Assembly (NCBI RefSeq): GCF_023284065.1
Contig: NZ_JAKIKP010000003.1
Span: 372,001-436,000, forward strand
Direction of reading: 5' to 3'
DNA length: 64,000 bases
DNA from: Shewanella gaetbuli
GTDB taxonomy: Bacteria; Pseudomonadota; Gammaproteobacteria; Enterobacterales; Shewanellaceae
Shown here: piece after piece, positions 17,249 to 27,700 of the stretch
Layout: every line of letters starts with the position of its first letter
Position numbering within the stretch: position 1 is the first letter of the stretch
Position numbers and translations under genes: made by a program
The notes under the pieces: model-generated
What the model was told of the DNA's origin: nothing
Databases searched by the model: none
Seen by the model: only the letters and a program-made list of their open reading frames with translations

Positions 17249-19701
17249 ATTATCAACCCTAAACCTAAAGCTTCTTCCTTGCCGTTTTGGCAATCTCTCC
17301 ACCGTCTAACAAGTAGTGCCACACATGGGTTACCAGCAAGTTGGTTGGAGCGAACCCAGTCAACATCAATTAATGAGGCAAGTAGCTCAGTATTCATTTC
17401 TCCTTGGAGTGCGTGCCATTGGCGAATACTTGGTTGTCTGGTTAGTTGTAATTTAGGCGGCGCTAAGCTTCCTACAATGTAATAGCCTTGCTCTGGGTCA
17501 TGCCATAACCTTTGAATACCTGGAATGTCTCTTAGCCAGGCTCGAATGTCTTGCAATGGAATACCAAATACTCTTGAAGCAACTTTGGCCCAAGAACCGC
17601 TGAGGCTTGAACTTACAATTTTTTTGGGCATTTCACCTTCAGGTAACTTATTGTTCATCACACTTAACAGTGCTTTAAATGCATGTTGCTTTAGTTCTTT
17701 GTATTCAATTGATGATCGGTTTTCCTGCCATAAAGTACCAAGTGTTTCATGCCAGCATGTTTTAATATCATCGAGCTGCGTAAGTAAGGTATTTGCACTT
17801 TTCTCTGATAGCTCACCTTCTTCCTTCAATTCATTAATATGCTCTTCTAACACATCTGTTTCAGGTAACTGCCACTGTTTTAATGGCATAGAGATATTCT
17901 GTGATTGGAGTTCTTGCAGTGTTTCTGCAAGGTGGTTCGGAAGCATATGAGGCGTATCATACTTGGGGTCTTGGTAGTAGATAGAAACAGATTCCGCTTT
18001 ATGTATAACAATGGTCTGCCTGCGAGCAAACCTAGCATACTTTTCTGCATCACTACCAAAACCTTGCATTACCACCTGTGGTTGGTAGCTGTATGGCCAT
18101 TCTCTACTCAACAATGCAAACAGCTGTTTTACAGAAGTATTAAATTTACCCAAAACTAAATCACAATTTTTTTCATGCTCTGATATGGTTGGATTAAAGG
18201 GGATGAGTACTGGTCTGTCATTTAGAACTGTAAACAGGTAACCGTCGGTTATAACAACAAGCTCTTCAGTTAGAACGTCGTGCTCTTCAGGAAGCATTGA
18301 GCTTAATTTGACCTGATCATCATGCAGCAAATGCTTGATACTTAATTCTTTGATGACAATTTCTAAATTGCGCTTCAGTGCCTCCATCCTGCTATCTGTC
18401 TCAAACATAGATAGAGTATAGTTATAGTATTCGTCTTCAGGTACTAAATATGTTTCATTACTCTCTTCGTCGCTAATTTCATTAATAAGCTTGGCTTCGA
18501 TGGAGTCACCGTCTAAGTCATATGGGTTTACATTGATGTGTTGGCAAGCGACCTTAGTGCGAAGTTTAGTCGTGAGAGGGTAATGGTCTTCAATAACTCC
18601 AGGATATTGATCTAAAAGAACTAAAATTGAATCAGACTTACTGAATTCAAGGCTATCAATATCTTGAGGGTCACAATTAGGTAAAAGATGAAGTTGCGTG
18701 TTAATACTTTTTTCAGATAGCGCTTGATTAAGTGGTAACAACATTTGCTCAGCCGATATGTTCTTTGAGAACCGTAAGTCGAGCACAAGAACTTTTTCTA
18801 GCAATGCTACACTAGGCATAGTATTTCGAGTTTTTGGACCTTGCTTATATTTAGTCTTGAGAGGTAATGGTTTGAGGTTTAAGATTTTAGGCTTTAGGTT
18901 AAAACCATATGCTTGGGCTTTATCAATCAATTCATCTTGAATAGGTTTAAGCAAGCATGGCCAGCTGCCCTTGAAGGCATCTGCATTAGAAAGATCAATA
19001 AATGCGCGTTGCTTTCGTTTGTTCTTATTTTTACGTATTTCTGAATACACAGGCCCGGAAGGTTTTTCACCTTTTTTAGGTATCCAGCGCACTAAAACGT
19101 TGTTCTTATCATATACCCACATAGAATTGCGGTGTTCTGCGTTGGCTTTTGCGCTGTCTAATACACGTAGTGGTACATTCTCATGAAAGAGAACTACTTC
19201 GGTCGTATTCCTATCCCTGCGTTGTTGAGTTCTACAATCTAAACTGATTGCATTGACGCCTCTACTTTTTTTAGTGTTCCAAGTATCTATTTTAAGAAGA
19301 GGCCTACCTAATGTATGACTTCCTTTGCAATGAGTCCCAAATGCAGATACTTTGCGCATTATCAAACGTATCCAGATGGGGTTCATTTCAGCGGAGTATT
19401 GGACTTTCTCGGGGCGAATATCCATTCCATCTTTATTGAGAATAACTGGTGGCTTAGTTGTTTCAGAATCCACAGCTACAAACAAGCCAAATTGCCCTTT
19501 GTAGCTGCGCATCAAATATGGGTAGTAGCGATTAGAAAGCTCTGTGTCTAAGTGTTCTTGCCACTCCTTCCATCGATATGATTTGTTCAATGGATAATGG
19601 TAAACCACTAGTTTCTTTGCTTTTTCAGCGTCGATTTCACTGTCTAAGTAAATTGTGTGAGAAAGGGGCAATTCTCTTACTATTTGATTGTTATTGCTCA
19701 C
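17245..19701 (-). CDS. Uncharacterised 818-aa protein, middle gene of the accessory operon
   Basis: I do not recognise this protein. It starts with GTG at 19699-19701, with GAGG 8 bases upstream inside the end of the helicase gene. Its stop overlaps the ATG of the next gene by ATGA. The N-terminal 200 residues include a conserved-looking core (GRPLLKIDTW, ISLDCRTQQRRDRNTTEVVL). A Lys/Arg-rich linker follows at about 215-235. An alpha/beta region at about 305-405 (VLVLDLRF, SILVLLDQYPG, LRTKVACQHINVNPYD) vaguely recalls the MID part of Argonaute-like proteins, but I see no clear RNase H catalytic tetrad. The C-terminal half is mixed, with a helical acidic stretch near 620-690. The two neighbours imply a nucleic-acid role, perhaps target recognition; this is inference. 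Confidence 0.75.
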   Translation of the reverse strand: MSNNNQIVRELPLSHTIYLDSEIDAEKAKKLVVYHYPLNKSYRWKEWQEHLDTELSNRYYPYLMRSYKGQFGLFVAVDSETTKPPVILNKDGMDIRPEKVQYSAEMNPIWIRLIMRKVSAFGTHCKGSHTLGRPLLKIDTWNTKKSRGVNAISLDCRTQQRRDRNTTEVVLFHENVPLRVLDSAKANAEHRNSMWVYDKNNVLVRWIPKKGEKPSGPVYSEIRKNKNKRKQRAFIDLSNADAFKGSWPCLLKPIQDELIDKAQAYGFNLKPKILNLKPLPLKTKYKQGPKTRNTMPSVALLEKVLVLDLRFSKNISAEQMLLPLNQALSEKSINTQLHLLPNCDPQDIDSLEFSKSDSILVLLDQYPGVIEDHYPLTTKLRTKVACQHINVNPYDLDGDSIEAKLINEISDEESNETYLVPEDEYYNYTLSMFETDSRMEALKRNLEIVIKELSIKHLLHDDQVKLSSMLPEEHDVLTEELVVITDGYLFTVLNDRPVLIPFNPTISEHEKNCDLVLGKFNTSVKQLFALLSREWPYSYQPQVVMQGFGSDAEKYARFARRQTIVIHKAESVSIYYQDPKYDTPHMLPNHLAETLQELQSQNISMPLKQWQLPETDVLEEHINELKEEGELSEKSANTLLTQLDDIKTCWHETLGTLWQENRSSIEYKELKQHAFKALLSVMNNKLPEGEMPKKIVSSSLSGSWAKVASRVFGIPLQDIRAWLRDIPGIQRLWHDPEQGYYIVGSLAPPKLQLTRQPSIRQWHALQGEMNTELLASLIDVDWVRSNQLAGNPCVALLVRRWRDCQNGKEEALGLGLII

Positions 19702-19704
19702 CTT

Positions 19705-22700
19705 TTAGTCCTCTTTCTTGTTTTGTTGTTCAGAAACCAAATCCACAAAGTGGTTGAAGCCAGTGGTTACAGTATCTTTAGCATCATGACCTATGCAGCC
19801 ATTAAGTACGATAATGTCCGCCTTAGTAACAGGCACTTGCTTTAATTGTTCGTTAAATCCTACAAGTGAAGCATCATGCTCAGTACAGACAAAGTTGAGT
19901 ATGGCTAGTTTTGTTTCAGAGCCTTCCGCATTTCGAATTGCTTGTAGTTTACTAATTAATCCAAGTGGGGCTTTGTCAGGTTGAGCACCATTTATTAGCC
20001 ATTCTTGGTATTGCTCATCAGTTTTATCGAGGCTGTCACTTCCCCAAAACTTTGCATCAACTCTAAAATCAGTTTTTGAGACTGTAAAATCATAAAGCTC
20101 AAGTACACTTTGGCTATTTAAGGTTGTGTGAGTGGACACGTTTTGCGAATGCAATAAAGCTCGTATTGCCTCTTCACCCAACCTCCCTTGTAAAATTCTC
20201 TGGGTGATGCGAGGGTGGAGAACATATGTCTCCTCTAATTCACAAGCGATAGGATACATTGAGGTCCTGTAGCCCTTTTTGTTGAACCAATCTATGATGG
20301 CGCTGTGTGACTGAATGTAGCTGTATAGTCTGTCTGGACGATAGGGGATGCGGCCCTTACCCGGTTCACTGAAAAACTGCCATGTTTCAGGATCGTACCA
20401 GATCTCTGTGAATGAACTGCTGTGAGTTGGCTTTTCAATACAAGCCCAATCTTTTAATGGTGTATGAATGCCATAAACGGAGCTTTTTGGGTTCCAAGCA
20501 TAATCTAGTTGCAGCACGGCACGCCCCAACTGTGTCCAAAGTTTGGCTATGTCATCTGTACTTTCAGGATGTTCGCGTGAATTTCGGATTGCTGGAATTA
20601 GCTTATCATCAATAATACTGACAGCATTCTCACCAGTCTGACTCGGCGTAAACATTGAACTGAAAAAATCGTTAGAAGATTCATCATCAATGGAAGTTAG
20701 CCTATCGAGAAGTTTTTGGTTTAAATCACTCAGTATCTGTCTATAGTTGGTATAAGCAGGTAAGGCTGTAAATTTAATTAGGTCTTGAGCCAGCTGATGC
20801 GAAACGTATATTTCAACGTTACCAATATAATCCCAAACTCGTTCCAAACGACCAACTTGTTGCTGTATGTCTGCCGCCGCATTTTTTATGTAGTCCGAGC
20901 CTTTTTTATAAACAGAATTATTTAGCTGAGATATTTGGTAACCAGTTCCATCCATTACTGCTGAAATATATTTCCTATGCTCCTTTCTAGAAATTTCACC
21001 GTACCTGCGAAGTTTATCTAAATTTCGCATTTGATAACCCGCATGTGCCATTTTGTCTAAATTTTCATCGCTGTTATCCTGCGGTGAAAAATAGTAGTGA
21101 CGAGACTCAAGTATGTATACACATGTAAGGTCCATACTTTTATCATTGCTCAGTTTAAAGTCTAAGTTGATGCCGTTGGTTGCTGAAGCCGTTTGGGTAA
21201 TAATTAGAACAGGATATTCTGCATCAAATGCAGCTTGGTAAGCTTCTTTAAATCCAGGACGTTTTTGGCATTCAGCGTTTAGTAGGCAGATAGTGATGTC
21301 TTGTTCGTTTACGCTAATTGGAATGAAAACATCTTTGAATAGAGCCAATAGCTTGTTTTGGTTGAATTCTTTGGCAACTTTTTCGTTTGTACATAGCCAC
21401 TGAATGCTGTTGCGGCTAGCTTTTGCTTCATCTTCTATTAACCATTTGCGAAAATATTTCGTTGAATTTACATAAGCGAGCTGGCCCTTATGCTTTTCTT
21501 TCGTGCCAGCTACTGCAATTACATTGATAAGTTTTAATAGTGTGCTTTCTCTATGTTCTTTTGCACTGGTGGAAATACTGCTATCGGAGTCCTGAAAAAA
21601 TTCGGGAACTAAATTAGAAAGAACGTCGATTTTCTCCTGTTGGGATAACTGGTCGTCAAAACCTGAAACAGTTACTTCTAGGTCGGTTTGTCGTAGTGTT
21701 GCCTTTTTATCACTCAGGTAGGCGATCATATTATTTTGACGTTGTATATCAGCGTCTGATTGGCAGTAAGGTATAGGTCTTTTACTCCAGTCTTTTGGTT
21801 TATCTTTGAACTCATATCCTAAGTAGCTTTTCTGGATATCAGGCGTTCGGCATTCTGCAATGTAACGCAATGCAGAGTTGAGCCAACGAATATCGAAATG
21901 ACCAAGGGCTCTTTCAATATACGATGTTGCAGATAAGCCAAATACTAAATTTCGGCTGGCTAATGAAAGTAATAATCCTTCGGGAGTTGTCGGTAAGAAA
22001 GCTCTTCGGATCTGAATACGCAAGCGGTCTAGATCATTTTTTTGATCATTTTGCTTCAGTTGCCAATTAGTAAGTCCAAATATGTTTGCATGAGTATTGG
22101 GTAGGATATTGCTCTTTCGAAGACTGTTAAGCTCTGGCAAACTAGTTTGTGGTAAAGAGAACAATGACATGCTTGGTAAAGCGCTGCTGTAGTGAGAAGG
22201 GCGATAGTCATTTGCTGCGTCAAACAGTAAACTACTCAATTCTCTTAATAAATCTTGTTCCTCACCATCTGAAGAAGAAAAGTCTGACAGCATTAAACTA
22301 AACTGGCGTATATATTTTTCCATTAGTCGAAGGAATTTATCGATATCGATTTCGTCAGCTGTCAGTTTGTCGCCATAATGCCTTTCTTTTACTGCGAATC
22401 CATGTGAGGCTTGAGTCATCGAAAGTTGGCTGCTAGTTACCAGGTGGTCAGCTCGAAATAAATATTGAGACTTAAATGATTTTCCTTCTAGATGGTCCTC
22501 TGCTGGTATAACTAGAGCCCTGTCTTCTTTCAAATTAATGTTGTTTTCTTTCAATTCATCTTCGAGATCATCTAATAATTTGGTAAGCCTTTCTCTGATC
22601 TCGGGAACTCTGCCATCTTCGTCAAATAGCATCCTTTTTAGTAATCTTCGACCGCCATCAAGTAGCTGTCCTAAGCACTCAGGCGGCTCATGTACCAGTT

Positions 22701-23661
22701 GAGACTGGGCAAGTAATTGCTGAAGCACATCAGATTGATAATCAAATTCATCAACAAATATAACGTGGTCTTTTAGGTCGCTACTCGATATACGTACTTT
22801 TTGTACGCCATCGTAAAAGGAAGAAAATAGTTTCTGCGTTGTCATGATTAACAGGTGTTGCTTATCATCATGCCATGCAATGCCTGGGAATATTCGGCGA
22901 ATCCAGTCGTTACTTCTAAAGGCATGGAGTTTACTTTTTACTACCTCTGTTAATTTAGCGTCATCACCATATTTTTCTTTTGCCTTCTTAGCTTCATTTT
23001 CAAGAAGTTTCATGTTTTTCAACAGCATAAATTCAAGTTGGCCACAAGAGCGTTGTAAATCTTTTTTCATCAGGCGCGAATATTTACCTAACGGAGCTGA
23101 AGACTGAAAGCTGTTTTTCTCCAATATACTTGCTTCACGCATTATTTTACGAGCGGTTTTCTGTATGGCTGAATATCCCCATTTGTCGTGGGGTAACAAC
23201 CCCTTGTCATTCAAGGTTATTAAAGTATTTTGAGGATCTGGTAAATCTTGTGATTTGACATCTACTTCATGAGGAAGAGGCTTTCTTAGTAGGGCTGAGA
23301 TAATATTTTCATCCTGAGCGTAGATAACACTTGCCGTAAGGGCGGCTCCAGTAGAATCCTTGCTCTTTATGACATTAGCGTAAACGTCATGAAGAATATT
23401 CCATCTATGGGTAACAAAAAGGGACTGGTGCTTTGTTGAACTTATTTGTTCGAGTGCGGGTGGTAGCCCATCGTCATTACCATGTCGGCATAGAGCACTG
23501 CTTTTGCCGCCTCCGGTAGGGCCTTGTAGCATGCAGAAACCTGCGATACCGCGTCTACCTGTTTTACGAGATTTTGGGGATTGTAATCCTAAACGGATCG
23601 CTTGGGTGAGAGTATCTTCAATAATCGCATTATAGGAACGCGCAGACACACTAGTTGTCAT
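19705..23661 (-). CDS. SF2 helicase with C-terminal PD-(D/E)XK-like nuclease domain
   Basis: This 1318-residue protein is the first gene of the operon. Motif I is GPTGGGKSS at about 47-55. Motif II is VIFVDEFD at about 301-307, with DEFD replacing DEAD/DEAH. Motif III-like GLSAT is near 573, motif V-like TASATNGINL near 823 and motif VI QQVGRLER near 933. The separation between lobes is long, so there are large insertions. The C-terminus has the nuclease-like string GEEAIRALL (about 1158), LELYD (about 1186) and FRVDAKFW (about 1200), a plausible E...D...DxK site. It may unwind and cut DNA, Cas3-like in logic though not in sequence. An ATG at 23673 is followed by AGGTGTAAT and then ATG at 23661; the AGGT is the ribosome-binding site, so the start is 23661. 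Confidence 0.82.
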   Translation of the reverse strand: MTTSVSARSYNAIIEDTLTQAIRLGLQSPKSRKTGRRGIAGFCMLQGPTGGGKSSALCRHGNDDGLPPALEQISSTKHQSLFVTHRWNILHDVYANVIKSKDSTGAALTASVIYAQDENIISALLRKPLPHEVDVKSQDLPDPQNTLITLNDKGLLPHDKWGYSAIQKTARKIMREASILEKNSFQSSAPLGKYSRLMKKDLQRSCGQLEFMLLKNMKLLENEAKKAKEKYGDDAKLTEVVKSKLHAFRSNDWIRRIFPGIAWHDDKQHLLIMTTQKLFSSFYDGVQKVRISSSDLKDHVIFVDEFDYQSDVLQQLLAQSQLVHEPPECLGQLLDGGRRLLKRMLFDEDGRVPEIRERLTKLLDDLEDELKENNINLKEDRALVIPAEDHLEGKSFKSQYLFRADHLVTSSQLSMTQASHGFAVKERHYGDKLTADEIDIDKFLRLMEKYIRQFSLMLSDFSSSDGEEQDLLRELSSLLFDAANDYRPSHYSSALPSMSLFSLPQTSLPELNSLRKSNILPNTHANIFGLTNWQLKQNDQKNDLDRLRIQIRRAFLPTTPEGLLLSLASRNLVFGLSATSYIERALGHFDIRWLNSALRYIAECRTPDIQKSYLGYEFKDKPKDWSKRPIPYCQSDADIQRQNNMIAYLSDKKATLRQTDLEVTVSGFDDQLSQQEKIDVLSNLVPEFFQDSDSSISTSAKEHRESTLLKLINVIAVAGTKEKHKGQLAYVNSTKYFRKWLIEDEAKASRNSIQWLCTNEKVAKEFNQNKLLALFKDVFIPISVNEQDITICLLNAECQKRPGFKEAYQAAFDAEYPVLIITQTASATNGINLDFKLSNDKSMDLTCVYILESRHYYFSPQDNSDENLDKMAHAGYQMRNLDKLRRYGEISRKEHRKYISAVMDGTGYQISQLNNSVYKKGSDYIKNAAADIQQQVGRLERVWDYIGNVEIYVSHQLAQDLIKFTALPAYTNYRQILSDLNQKLLDRLTSIDDESSNDFFSSMFTPSQTGENAVSIIDDKLIPAIRNSREHPESTDDIAKLWTQLGRAVLQLDYAWNPKSSVYGIHTPLKDWACIEKPTHSSSFTEIWYDPETWQFFSEPGKGRIPYRPDRLYSYIQSHSAIIDWFNKKGYRTSMYPIACELEETYVLHPRITQRILQGRLGEEAIRALLHSQNVSTHTTLNSQSVLELYDFTVSKTDFRVDAKFWGSDSLDKTDEQYQEWLINGAQPDKAPLGLISKLQAIRNAEGSETKLAILNFVCTEHDASLVGFNEQLKQVPVTKADIIVLNGCIGHDAKDTVTTGFNHFVDLVSEQQNKKED

Positions 23662-23842
23662 ATTACACCTCATTCATTTCGGGTTATCGAGGGTGATTAA
23701 AAAACACTTATTAGGTGTTGTACCAAATTGTAGTTGGTTAAAATTGAACCAGCGATGCCTAAATTACATCCAATATATCTATTCAGCAAGTTATAAATCT
23801 AAAAATTTTAAAAAAATGTCTTAAATTTTTTCACTTTTTTTT

Positions 23843-24082
23843 TATTACCGCCAAGGAACATCTGAACAGGATAAGGCAGAAGTTAAAGCGTGGAGCCGAG
23901 AAATGATTGATGCGGTAATTTCTGAAGGTGGAGCATATTATCTACCATACCAACTGCACGCTACGACAGAGCAGTTTCATCATGCTTATCCACGAGCTAA
24001 AGAATTCTTTAAATTAAAGAAAAAGCTAGATCCCGATAATCGATTCAGTAATAAGTTGTGGGAGCAGCATTATGGTGAATAA
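23843..24082 (+). pseudogene. 3' remnant of an FAD-linked oxidase gene
   Basis: About 79 codons in one frame end at a TAA at 24080-24082. They read like the C-terminus of FAD-binding oxidases of the vanillyl-alcohol/sugar-lactone oxidase type: SREMIDAVISEGGAYYLPY, HATTEQFHHAYP and KKLDPDNRFSNKLWEQHY. The homology begins abruptly at about 23843 after an AT-rich stretch of A and T runs, with a stop in frame at 23822. There is no start codon or ribosome-binding site, and the FAD-binding domain is gone. The break point faces the accessory three-gene cluster, so the simplest reading is that insertion of the cluster removed the 5' part. The CBS gene follows 76 bases later. Confidence 0.8.
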
Positions 24083-24158
24083 ACCCATTTATTGCATTTT
24101 TTGCGATTCCATTGACTGTTAACTAATCTTTTATAGATGAATTTAATGGAGTAAGCCT

Positions 24159-24581
24159 GTGAAAGTTAGCGATATTATGACCCCATCTCCGGTGTGTATT
24201 AGCCATGAAGCGAGCCTTCGCGATGCTCATGAATTGATGCAAACTCGCAATGTGCGGCATTTGCCGGTGATATCAGAACAAGACGGTAAGTTTATTGGGA
24301 TGCTAACCCATAAAAAGATGATTGCCAGCGTATTGAAGATGTTAAATAAATACGGACAAGGGGCATTAGAGCGAAAAGAGCGCTATACACCAATTGCCGA
24401 TATTATGGATACAGAAGTACAAGTTTTGGCGTTGAATGAGTCGTTAAATGAGGTGGTGCAGTATTTTATTGATAACAAGTTAGGTTGTTTGCCTGTGCTT
24501 GATGAACAACGCAATGTGGTTGGCATTGTCACATCGTCTGATTTTGTCAAATTATGCCAACGTTTGTTGCTTAATCCTTAA
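24159..24581 (+). CDS. CBS-domain pair protein
   Basis: This 140-residue protein consists of two CBS domains in tandem (about 1-60 and 77-137): MTPSPVCISHEASLRDAHELM, then ADIMDTEVQVLALNESLNEV and KLGCLPVLDEQRNVVGIVT. CBS pairs bind adenosyl nucleotides such as AMP or ATP and act as energy sensors, often for a partner protein. Here there is no fused enzyme or channel. The start is GTG at 24159 with TGGAG upstream. The partner is not apparent; the neighbouring oxidase is broken. Confidence 0.85.
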   Translation: MKVSDIMTPSPVCISHEASLRDAHELMQTRNVRHLPVISEQDGKFIGMLTHKKMIASVLKMLNKYGQGALERKERYTPIADIMDTEVQVLALNESLNEVVQYFIDNKLGCLPVLDEQRNVVGIVTSSDFVKLCQRLLLNP

Positions 24582-24772
24582 TAGGGAAATGGCGACAAGG
24601 TGGCCATGTTGTCTTTTGTTGATAAGACAGCATTATAAGTAATTTCACTTGGTTAACTTTGGAAAAAATATATAAACAAGGCTATATTTAACGGGTTGAT
24701 AACAAAAATAACAATTAAATATTTCATTTCAACTTGAGCTATCTGAAGTTGCACTAAAAAAGTGAGCACGCT

Positions 24773-27700
24773 ATGCCTTTATCTTGTGGTATTTTTCAGC
24801 CAATTTTTTCCAGCGTTAACGCAATTTTATCTAAAAATATTAATAGTTTAGCGAGCAATAAAATTCAACTTATTTGGGCTTTTATTGGTTTAACGAGTAT
24901 TAGTTTTACTGCTAATTCAGCGGTGATTGTCCAAGATGCTATACCTACAACGGCGTGTTCAGCTTCCAGTGGATTATTTTCTGGCACTAACTGCCAAATT
25001 CAAACTACTTCGATTACCAACTTACTTAACCAAGGGATAGATGTTGTTATTGAGTCCACAGGTGCGTCTGAACCTGTTGAGGTTAATGCTGATATTGTTA
25101 AATCTTTATCAACTAAGGCGACATTCTCTATCCATGCACAAGGGGCGATTACCCTTAACAATGATATTGTTTCGAGCATGGGTGCCCTTAATTTGATTCT
25201 ATGGTCCGATACGCAAGCGGTTGATGCGGGTGGGGTTAGCATTTTTGGCGATATTTTTACTTTGGGTGGCCATGTTTGGGCGGGTGGCTCAAACACTGCT
25301 GCGGCCTCAAGTGTATGGAATGGATTAAATGTGGGTGATGGCCCTAGTGTAGGGGCAGTTTCAGTTAACGATAATGCTTTGGCACTATTTGGCAGTATTA
25401 CCACTAATGGCGGTGATGTATTGCTATGGGCGGGCAATGGCGTTAATAGCGGCATTAGTGGCATTGCATTGGATGCATCGAGTGAGGATATCGCCAATAT
25501 TCCCTTAGCTTATAACTATATTGATGCGGGTAGTGGCGATATTATTTTGCTTGCCGATACCATTGAAAACACCCAAATAGGCCGCTTACAGTTATCAACA
25601 ACAGGCCAATTTGTTTGGGCTCCCAATAGCACGGCTTACAGTTCCGCTTTTGATTGGAATGGAACCTATGCGGGCAATCACTTTCAAGGCTCAGGGTCTA
25701 ACGCGCAAATTCAGTTAAACAATTTTGCTGCTACTGGCGGCATTAGTCTAGGGCAATACACAGGCACAGGTATTAGTGGTGATAGTGTTTACGCTCAGCT
25801 CAACAGCACTTCGGATATGACAATTTCTGCGCCCATTTCAGTTAATGGCCCCATTCATGTTATGGGGCTGTCCACCACTCTAGGGGCTAATTTAATCACT
25901 ACTCAAGCCAATGCCGGTTTAACGCTTGTTGGGATTGATATCTTATTTCAAAATGACAATGTGCAAGTGATCAGTAATCAAGGCGCTGCCTCTGGTGGTG
26001 ATATTTTATATCAAGCCGATGAAATTTACTTTGGTGACTCACAGGCCATTAGCACAACAGGTGGTGTCACCGTTGAGCCATATAATGACTCTTTTTTGTC
26101 TGGATTAGACACTTTCTTTATTGGGTTATCTGGTGTTGAGTCAAGCCTCACTTTAGGCAAGCCTTCTAATGTGGGTGGGGTTGGAATAGATGTGCCGATG
26201 TTTGTGAATGGTCCTGTGACCGTATATGGAGGGGAGATTGGATTAAAAGGTGCGTTGCTTGCTAACGGTGATGTGACATTTTATGTAGCCAAGACGGACT
26301 ATAATGATGGTGATGTGGCCATAAGTATTGAGGAGTCAATTGATGCAGGCAGTGGCAATATTAATTTAACCTCCGAAAGTGGTGATATTTTTGTTCAAGG
26401 CGATCTGACGACCGCTTCAACCGCAACCCCTGCCATTGTGTTATCTGCCGGTAGTGCAGTAAACGCGGGTGATGAAAGCGGCGGGGATATTTTGCTGTAT
26501 TACGGTCAAATCAGTACCGGTGTTGGCGGTAGTGTTGAAATGTATAGTGGCAATTATTATGACAGCCTCGGTCTTGCTGCTTGGGCTTCAGGCCAATACG
26601 GTGATTCTTATTACAATTCAGCAGGTAACGGCTTACAGTTCAGTAGCCCCGTTAATGTCATTTTTAGAGAAAATATAGCCCCAACCTCTAACGCATTAGA
26701 TTTTTCTGCCGACACAGACGATATTGCAATTGTTGATAGCTTTCCTCCGTATAGCACTGATTTCACTCAAGAAGTATGGGCGTACATCCCTGCGTCAGTC
26801 GGTGAAAGGTTCATTTTAGGTGATGATGATGGCGTCGATAGAAGCCCGAGTTTGTCGCATGATGGACAGCAGTTAAATGGCAGTTTTAATGGTCAAGTTG
26901 TTTCAACCGGAAATGTACTAAACCTAAACCAGTGGAACCACATAGCAGCCAGTTATGACGGCACTACTTACCGTTTATATGTTAATGGTGTTGAACAAGT
27001 CAGTGCTAATTTCAGTGTTACGCCCTACAGTACCGGCTATTTGATTATGGGCGGTGCAGGGTTTGACCCGAGCCAATATTTTTTAGGTAAATTGGATGAA
27101 GTTCGTATTTGGCATGATGTGCGAACTGAGCAAGAAATTCGTGATTTCATGATGCGTCGAGTACCTGCAGGCAGCGACTTTTTATTAGCTTATTATAACT
27201 TTGATCATCAGGCCGGAGATTTGCTGTGGGATGTCAGCTTTAATGGTCTGTATAGCTATCTTAATAATATGAACGACAGCAACTGGGTTGCTTCATCTGC
27301 CTTTAATACCTGGTTAGGTTATTCAAACGATTGGAGTGATGGTAATAATTGGAGCCAATTAACGGCTCCAATAGCTAACGATAATATCGGCATATATCCC
27401 TTAGCTGCCAATGCACCGTTGATTGGGGCTACATCGACTATTAATCATTTGGTGTTAGGCCAAGGGGTCAATAGCCAGTTATCTTCAAATGCGGCTATTG
27501 AAGGCAATGCATTTATTGATGCTGATGTCGATTTGCAGGGAAATACCGTTACATTTGGCACTCAAGCCAGATTATATGAGCTTCAAGGCAAGGTGAGTGA
27601 TAGTGCCGCATCGGGTAAGTTAACTACCACGCGCGTGTTGAATAATATTACTAACGACAATATTGCGGGCTTTGGGGTGACATTAACCACTGCTGCTAAT

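Noticed and set aside
17245..19701. Canonical pPIWI-RE protein
   Set aside because: The characteristic C-terminal RNase H-like segments of that family are not visible, so only a vague MID-like resemblance is kept as a hypothesis.
25000..25497. 165-codon frame opposite the giant surface protein gene
   Set aside because: It is a shadow in low-complexity repeat coding; the plus-strand frame has a signal peptide and recognisable domains.
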